Assembly: GCA_022414725.1 (NCBI GenBank)
Contig: CM039463.1
Coordinates: forward strand, 23,491,042-23,555,041
Direction of reading: 5' to 3'
Length of the DNA: 64,000 nucleotides
Origin: Microglena sp. YARC
Lineage: Eukaryota; Chlorophyta; Chlorophyceae; Chlamydomonadales; Chlamydomonadaceae
Shown here: positions 61,101 through 64,000 of the stretch, one piece after another
How positions within the stretch are numbered: position 1 is the stretch's first letter
How the letters are laid out: each line of letters begins with the position of its first letter
Notes under the pieces: generated by a model
Told to the model about the DNA's origin: nothing
The model's database searches: none
The model's input: only the letters and a program-made list of their open reading frames with translations
Program-made: the position numbers and the translations under genes

Positions 61101-63606
61101 AGTGTGGTGGAGGGTAGTGGTTTGGTGGGCGGTGTGGCACGGTGGTGGTGGTGGTGGTGGTGCGGCAGTGAGGTGGATGGTGGTGGGTGGGCAGTGGTGG
61201 GTGGGTGGTGGTGGTGGTGGGCGCAGTGGATGGTGGTAGTGTGGTGACGGTGGTGGTGGTGGTGGTGGGCGGCAGTGGATGGGTAGTGGTTGGTGGTGGG
61301 TGTGGTGGTGGGCGGCAGTGATGGTATTGTTGTGGTGGTGGTTGTGTTGGCCTGCCAGTGGATGGTAGGCGTAGTGGTAGTGGTGCGTGGTGGTGGGCGG
61401 CAGTGGATGGGTAGTGGTTAGGTGGTGGTGGTGGATGCGGCAGTGGATGGGTAGTGGTGTTGTGGTGGTTGGTGGTGGGCGTCGCAGTGGATGGGTAGTG
61501 TTGTGTGTTGGTGGTGGTGGTGGTGGTGGTGGCGCAGTGTGGGCATGGTGGAGGGGTAGTGGGCTGGGCGCAGTGGATGCGTGTGGGCGCAGTGGTTGGT
61601 GTGTGTTGTGTGGTGTGGTGGGCGGCAGTGGATGGGTAGTGGTGTGCGGGTGGTGGTGGTGGTGGGCGCATGGATGGGGTAGTGGTTGTGTGGTGGTGGT
61701 GGTGGGCGGCGGCATGGTAAGGTGGTGGTGGTGGTGTGGTGGGCGGCAGTGGATGTAGTGGTTGTAGTGGTGGCGTGGTGTGGCGGCACGTGGATGGTGG
61801 TGCGTGTGGTGGTGTGGTGGTGGGCGGCAGTGGATGGGTAGTGGTGGTCGGGGAGTAGGTGGGGCGCTGGTGGGGTATAGGTGGTCGGTGATATGGTATG
61901 ATTTGTGACACAAGTGAGTTGAAGCAATGACAAGACACCATCAGAGGTGGTGCGGGTTTTACATGCTGATGCTAGGAGCACATCAACATGTGGGGATATA
62001 AAAAGTGAATGAGTGGTTTGAGAGTTGTGGTGCATGTTTAGGGGGGGGGGGGGAATTTGCATGATGTGTGAGTAACTTTAGCAGGAAATCCAGAATGATG
62101 AGTATGAGAGCAATGCTAGGAGTGGTGTGTGTGTGGTGTGTGTGTGTGGGGGGGGTGGGGTGGGGGGGGGGGGTACCATACATCATGTCATCAGTAGAGG
62201 TAGGGGTAACATGGGGGTAGGGGTTGGTAGGTGGTGGGTTATGATTTATGACACGAGTGAGTTGAGTAGTGGGTGGGTAGTGAATGGGTAGTGGGTGGTG
62301 GTGGTGGGTATTTATGACACGAGTGAGTTGAAGCAATGACGAGACATCAAGTCATCAGAACAAGTGGAAGTATCACAAGCAAGTGCCATCAAGCGGAAGT
62401 TTCATCCATATATCATCGGTTAAATATGTAGGTGTTGAACAGGCGTTGAACACCATGAACACCTGTTTAACAACCTGCCGAGGGTACAGGCTGCTGTAGG
62501 GCATAGCAAGTGTCATCCAGAGGAAGTATCATCTATGTGATGTACATCACTGGTTAAACATGTATGTGGTTAATAGGTGTTTGACTCCATGGACACCTGT
62601 TTAACAACCTGACGAGGGTACCGGCTGCTGCAGGGCATAGCTAGTGTCATCAAGTGGAAGTGTCATTTGTATGATGTACATCATTGGTTAAACATGTAGG
62701 TGGTTAATAGGTGTTTGACTCCATGGACACCTGTTTAACAACCTGACGAGGGTACAGGCTGCTGCAGGGCATAGCTAGTGTCATCAAGTGGAAGTGTCAT
62801 TTGTATGATGTACATCATTGGTTAAACGTGTAGGTGGTTAATAGGTGTTTGACTCCATGGACACCTGTTTAACAACCTGACGAGGGTACAGGCTGCTGTA
62901 GGGCATAGCGAGTGTCATCAAGCGGAAGTGTCATCCATATGATGTACGTCATTAGTTCAACATGCAAAGTGTTGAACAGGTGTTGAACACCATGGACACC
63001 TGTTCAACACTTTCTTCTTAATCTCTTACCCACTTGTAGTCACTTTCACCATAATTACTTTTAGTCTCTTTCACCGTGAGTCCCCCCTGACTCCATCAAG
63101 CCGAGAGCACATTTGGAGTCCAGTAGGGCACCAGGAAAAATATAAAAAATGTAATCATCATAATTAAACCCATAGGCTTTCTGTAAATTAAAAATCTGGA
63201 ATCAAAAAAGTCAGGGAGAGAGACCCACCAGTGCTCTTGTCTTTGACGACACGCCGCCATCCCGTTGCACCGCCATGGCGACACATGGGTCTGGCTAAAC
63301 TATTCAGAACTGCCCCCCCATACCCCCCAGGCATTGCATGCTCTGCAGGGTTCGGGGGGCAGTGCGTCGCACTGGGGTCGCACCGAGTCGCTCGATTAGC
63401 GACGCGTCCGACACAAAAAAACAGTGCGCCCACCAACCCAAGCTTGCAACTCTGACCTCAGCAGGAGACATGTTGGTGACAGCTGCCATCTCGGCCTGCA
63501 GCTGAATGATCTTTGCATCGGTCTCTTTCTTGCTTTCCATCAACTTGTGAATCTGCTCCAAAACCTGCTTGCTCGTCTCGTTCTGAGTCTGCGCAGCTGC
63601 GTATGC
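36012..63606 (-). CDS. Coiled-coil protein, EH-domain/Pan1-like C-terminus (5' end beyond window)
   Basis: Exons that join in phase on the minus strand are 63457-63606, one of the duplicated V-A-S-L exons (43225-43302 or 54391-54479), 40079-40270, 38535-38646 and 36012-36298. They give about 270 residues: a continuous coiled coil (ETSKQVLEQIHKLMESKKET ... EVELKAAQAEVDELQQQVTA), then KAYRGLHALCEKGGIEVP, WADDVAAGIADWTNDDDADL QGFVVV, and an Ala/Pro-rich tail with FGDDAFGDEAF and FDDNAF before the stop. The order (coiled coil, Y..L...C...G, W...G..DW..D.D....GF, D-F motifs) recalls plant EH1/Pan1 subunits of the TPLATE endocytic complex, and acidic D.F motifs bind clathrin adaptors. This is from memory of the family; no EH domain is in the window. 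The exons are solid, the identity tentative. One intron exceeds 20 kb as assembled. Confidence 0.5.
36299..36520 (+). repeat. Ectopic copy of a TPR-gene exon edge
   Basis: GGGAACACTGTAGACTCACG, TATGGCTGTGGGGCAGGCTG, TGAATCTGG (about 36404-36452) is the sense sequence of the end of exon 1006-1194 ([16 protein letters not shown]), on the opposite strand and 35 kb away. A second partial copy of its flank (GTATTTGGATTGGCTGGGAA) is at 36340-36385. Confidence 0.8.
36560..37010. other. Intronic sequence with poly-C and GT/G runs, no gene seen
   Basis: A C run of about 24 nt lies at 36577-36600. A (GT)n tract followed by a run of about 20 G lies at 36965-37010. The rest is unique-looking non-coding DNA. 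Confidence 0.5.
37367..37455. mobile_element. Element D (copy 2)
   Basis: TTTTTTTTGTATCGACTATT, GCTCGCGGTTCTCTATCCAT, ATCGAACATGCGGTACGAAA and TCTTTTTCCTTGCCCCCCCC match 7997-8078. The right flank is a (TATG)n tract, so its target duplication cannot be read. Confidence 0.65.
37456..37580. repeat. (TATG)n microsatellite
   Basis: About 100 bp of (ATGT)n decays into ATGAATGTATGAGTG and TTTATTTA. Confidence 0.95.
37802..38089 (-). mobile_element. Element C, hAT-like MITE (copy 3) with 8-bp duplication
   Basis: On the minus strand it starts CAGGGATTCTTATTTCCGCT, contains ATATAGCGATCGCTAGTTTT and GACCCCGTTTTAGC, and ends ...CAAATCACTG. The interior has an expanded TTTTTATGGCTTT(GTAGC) run. Flanking 8-mers are ATGTTAAT (37794-37801) and ATGTTCAT (38090-38097). 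Confidence 0.7.
38100..38534. repeat. Donor-edge copies of exon 38535-38646
   Basis: A copy at about 38295-38350 (GTCACTGACCTGCCGCCACG, TCATCTGGCCTGGAGCTGCA) and repeated CACATGTTAATGCTGATTCA, TGTTAATCCACCTAACA modules occur. Confidence 0.78.
38535..38646 (-). CDS. Coiled-coil gene, conserved W-block exon
   Basis: The exon has 37 codons plus one base: AYRGLHALCEKGGIEVPASA, KIQSNMQLQAWADDVAA, then G|. Acceptor is CTCCAG and donor is GCAG|GTCAGT. It continues the coiled coil from exon 40079-40270 (VQAAK|AYRGL) and leads into IADW of the last exon. Confidence 0.85.
38647..39090. repeat. Acceptor-edge copies of exon 38535-38646
   Basis: Two copies (about 38825-38890 and 39025-39090) of CTCACATAGGGCGTACAACC, TCCTGTAAGCCTGG plus upstream intron are separated by C runs. 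Confidence 0.82.
39150..40078. repeat. Donor-edge copies of exon 40079-40270 with C-rich spacers
   Basis: About seven units of GCTCTTACCTTGGCAGCCTG, CACCAGCAGCTGCTTAG occur with CCCCC/CACCACCA spacers. On the minus strand each is CTGGTGCAGGCTGCCAAG|GTAAGAGC. One unit (39530-39640) extends well into the exon but is frame-disrupted. Confidence 0.9.
40079..40270 (-). CDS. Coiled-coil gene, 64-codon exon
   Basis: It starts LLGVKKQKELAGVRLAESKE, continues AAASAEVELKAAQAEVDELQ and QQVTAARSSGEAETAKQLLV, and ends QAAK. Heptad-like hydrophobic spacing with Ala/Glu/Lys/Gln richness indicates a coiled coil. Acceptor is TGGCTGCAG and donor is AAG|GTAAGA, phase 0 on both sides. Confidence 0.88.
40271..42960. 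repeat. Acceptor-edge copies of exon 40079-40270, error-rich
   Basis: At least eight units of ~270-300 bp contain GCCGCACCCCTGCCAACTCT, CTCTGCCTCTTCACCCCAAG, AAGCTGCAGCCAGATGGACA and ATTCGTCAGGCTTTACAGAG. The boundary CTGCAG|[T/C]TACTTGG is recognisable on the minus strand. Single-base indels differ between units (for example TTTATGG/TTTTATGG), as in uncorrected long reads. It is followed by (GTGTTTATGAAG)n. Confidence 0.88.
42990..43320 (-). CDS. V-A-S-L coiled-coil exon, three noisy copies
   Basis: The best-bounded copy is 43225-43302 (acceptor CTTCGCAG, donor CCAG|GTGAGT). Its expected reading, by comparison of copies, is about 28 residues beginning VASL and ending TENAHSSITAQ, which would join MSPAE upstream and LLGVKK downstream in phase 0. 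This copy is 78 nt and carries indels. The others (about 43113-43190 and 42997-43070) lack the acceptor. Copies also occur near 54.2-54.5 kb. Confidence 0.55.
43380..50345. repeat. TGG/TGGG-rich tandem repeat block (left copy)
   Basis: About 7 kb of degenerate GGTAGTGGTTGGTGGTGGTG, GCGGCAGTGGATGGTGGAGG units occur, with many single-base indels. Very long His/Thr/Pro frames on the minus strand are compositional. No gene is seen. Confidence 0.92.
50346..50903. repeat. Segment duplicated at 61885-62395
   Basis: AAGTGAATGAGTGGTTGAGA, the G run at ~50530, GGTACCATACAT and TATTTATGACACGAGTGAGT TGAAGCAA recur in the same order at 61885-62395. The left copy is cut by the N gap after AGTGCCAATCTCTCTT. 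Confidence 0.85.
50904..51903. other. Assembly gap (1000 N)
   Basis: Exactly 1000 consecutive Ns suggest a placeholder of arbitrary length. Frames reported across it are meaningless. Confidence 0.99.
51904..52011 (-). pseudogene. Protein-kinase-like exon fragment at gap edge
   Basis: The minus-strand frame contains SKLQDSWALDCMLYAISVFE, FKAPFW. It resembles kinase subdomain IX (SDIWALGC.LYE......PF), with D replacing the usual G of WALGC. It runs into the gap, so the rest is unknown. It does not fit the surrounding coiled-coil gene and may be a misplaced contig end. Confidence 0.45.
52060..53800. repeat. Very noisy second copy of the 40.3-42.7 kb repeats
   Basis: Degraded versions of GCCGCACCCATGCCAACTCT, TTCTGCTTCTTCACC and GTTTATGGAAGGTGTTTATG occur. 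53665-53790 corresponds almost base for base, apart from indels, to 42545-42670. No gene is seen. Confidence 0.75.
53801..54600 (-). repeat. Second copy of the V-A-S-L exon region
   Basis: TTTAAAATTCATCAATGCAT, CTTCTTCTAGGCTTGAGAGC and three V-A-S-L exon copies (54158-54230, 54255-54320 and 54391-54479) mirror 42720-43320. The 54391-54479 copy has acceptor CTTCGCAG and reads VASLGAEVGNP before indels. Confidence 0.8.
54600..61884. repeat. TGG/TGGG-rich tandem repeat block (right copy)
   Basis: This has the same unit family as 43380-50345 (GGCGGCAGTGGATGGTGGAG, GGTAGTGGTTGGTGGTGGTG), about 7.3 kb long and slightly cleaner. The start region (TAGGTGCTTGGTGCTTGGCA, TTGTGATCGGTGATTGATGA) matches 43345-43390. 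No gene is seen. Confidence 0.92.
61885..62400. repeat. Segment duplicated at 50346-50903
   Basis: This is the right-hand copy of the unique-looking block with AAAAGTGAATGAGTGGTTTG, GGTACCATACATCATGTCAT and TATTTATGACACGAGTGAGT TGAAGC. It continues without a gap into 62400. Confidence 0.85.
62345..63012. repeat. 134-bp tandem repeat with internal hairpin
   Basis: CAACCTG recurs at 62471, 62605, 62739 and 62873, exactly 134 bp apart. Each unit has GGTTAATAGGTGTTTGACTC CATGGACACCTGTTTAACAA, an imperfect inverted repeat. The last unit (62967-63010) pairs GTTGAACAGGTGT with ACACCTGTTCAAC. Confidence 0.9.
63013..63456. other. Intron segment, no gene seen
   Basis: This is a unique-looking non-coding stretch between the 134-bp array and exon 63457-63606. 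A CG-rich patch lies at 63340-63415 (GGGGTCGCACCGAGTCGCTC). Confidence 0.5.
63457..63606 (-). CDS. Coiled-coil gene, most upstream exon in window
   Basis: The exon has 50 codons: AYAAAQTQNETSKQVLEQIH, KLMESKKETDAKIIQLQAEM, AAVTNMSPAE. Acceptor is CATCCAG and donor is GAG|GTCAGA, phase 0 on both sides. It is clearly coiled-coil in character. Confidence 0.85.
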
Positions 63607-64000
63607 CTGGATGTATCTGCGTGTGTTGTGTGTGTTGTGTGTGCTGTGTGTGCTGTGTGTGTTGTGTGTGTTGTATTGTGAATCTGCTCCAACACCTGCT
63701 TGCTCGTCTCGTGCTGAGTCTGCGCAGCCGCGTACGCCTGGATGTATCTGCGTGTATTGTGTGTGTGTTGTATTGTGGGCGTATATGCGTGTGTTGTGTG
63801 CTGTGTGCATGTTGTGGACGCATCTGTGTGTGCTGTGTTGTGGACGTATCTGTGTTGTGTGTGTTGTGTGTGTTGTGTGTGTTGTATTGTGCTGTGTTGT
63901 GGACGTATCTGTGTGTGCTGTGTTGTGGACGTATATGTGTGTTGTGTGTGTTGTATTGTGTTGTGGACGTATCTGTGTGTGCTGGATGTGTTGTGTTGTG
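63607..64000. repeat. TGTGTTG tract with acceptor-edge copy
   Basis: A near-copy of the start of exon 63457-63606 lies at 63678-63755 (minus; AYAAAQT-like, frame broken). It is embedded in (GTGTTGTGT)n and GGACGTATCTGTGTGTGCTG units running to the window end. Confidence 0.85.

Noticed and set aside
58749..61913. 1054-codon open frame (His/Thr/Pro-rich) on the minus strand
   Set aside because: It is the translation of CCA/CCACC repeat; all three frames are open over kilobases, with no domain and with indel-type variation between units.

Overview
The window is nuclear DNA of a eukaryote with small exons and very large, repeat-filled introns. Exons are 25-410 nt with clean GT..AG borders and preserved reading phase. 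There are no bacterial-style operons, rRNA or convincing intact tRNA genes. A plant/alga-like endocytic protein candidate and the general texture suggest a microalga or related protist, with a prasinophyte-type green alga as my best guess; the sequence alone does not settle this. About 95% of the window is satellites, microsatellites, homopolymer runs and short mobile elements. Nearly all long open frames here are translations of low-complexity DNA and are not genes.

Three multi-exon genes can be assembled by splice phase. (1) Minus strand, about 15541 down to 383 and continuing past the left edge: a tetratricopeptide-repeat (TPR) protein whose exons give an N-terminal TPR, a transmembrane segment, a Lys/Pro/Ser-rich linker and a second TPR region. 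(2) Plus strand, 17957-31167: a glycerophosphodiester phosphodiesterase (GDPD) family enzyme in seven exons, which ends in the window. Genes 1 and 2 are divergent, head to head, about 2.4 kb apart. (3) Minus strand, about 63606 (5' end beyond the right edge) down to 36012: a long coiled coil followed by a conserved W-containing block and acidic D-A-F motifs. It resembles the C-terminus of EH-domain/Pan1 (EPS15-like) endocytic proteins. A protein-kinase-like fragment abuts a gap of 1000 Ns at 50904-51903.

Layout: 0.4-15.5 kb is the TPR gene, with introns holding a 13-bp satellite (5.57-7.2 kb), 53-, 46- and 88-bp arrays and G-rich minisatellites. 15.5-18 kb is the divergent intergenic region. 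18-31 kb is the GDPD gene. 31-36 kb holds copies of the last GDPD exon and several transposon-like elements. 36-63.6 kb is the coiled-coil gene, whose roughly 20-kb intron is almost pure TGG/TGGG repeat. The parts at 40.3-50.9 and 52.1-62.4 kb look like two error-rich copies of one locus on either side of the gap.

The most striking pattern is that intronic tandem arrays are anchored on exon edges. At nearly every splice junction, the last or first 15-60 nt of the exon, together with the splice site and adjoining intron, have been copied in tandem into the intron, donor copies downstream and acceptor copies upstream. The window also holds several short mobile-element families with visible target-site duplications: hAT-like MITEs (8-bp duplications), tRNA-derived and other SINE-like retroposons (about 20-bp duplications), and an 82-bp element with a 22-bp duplication.
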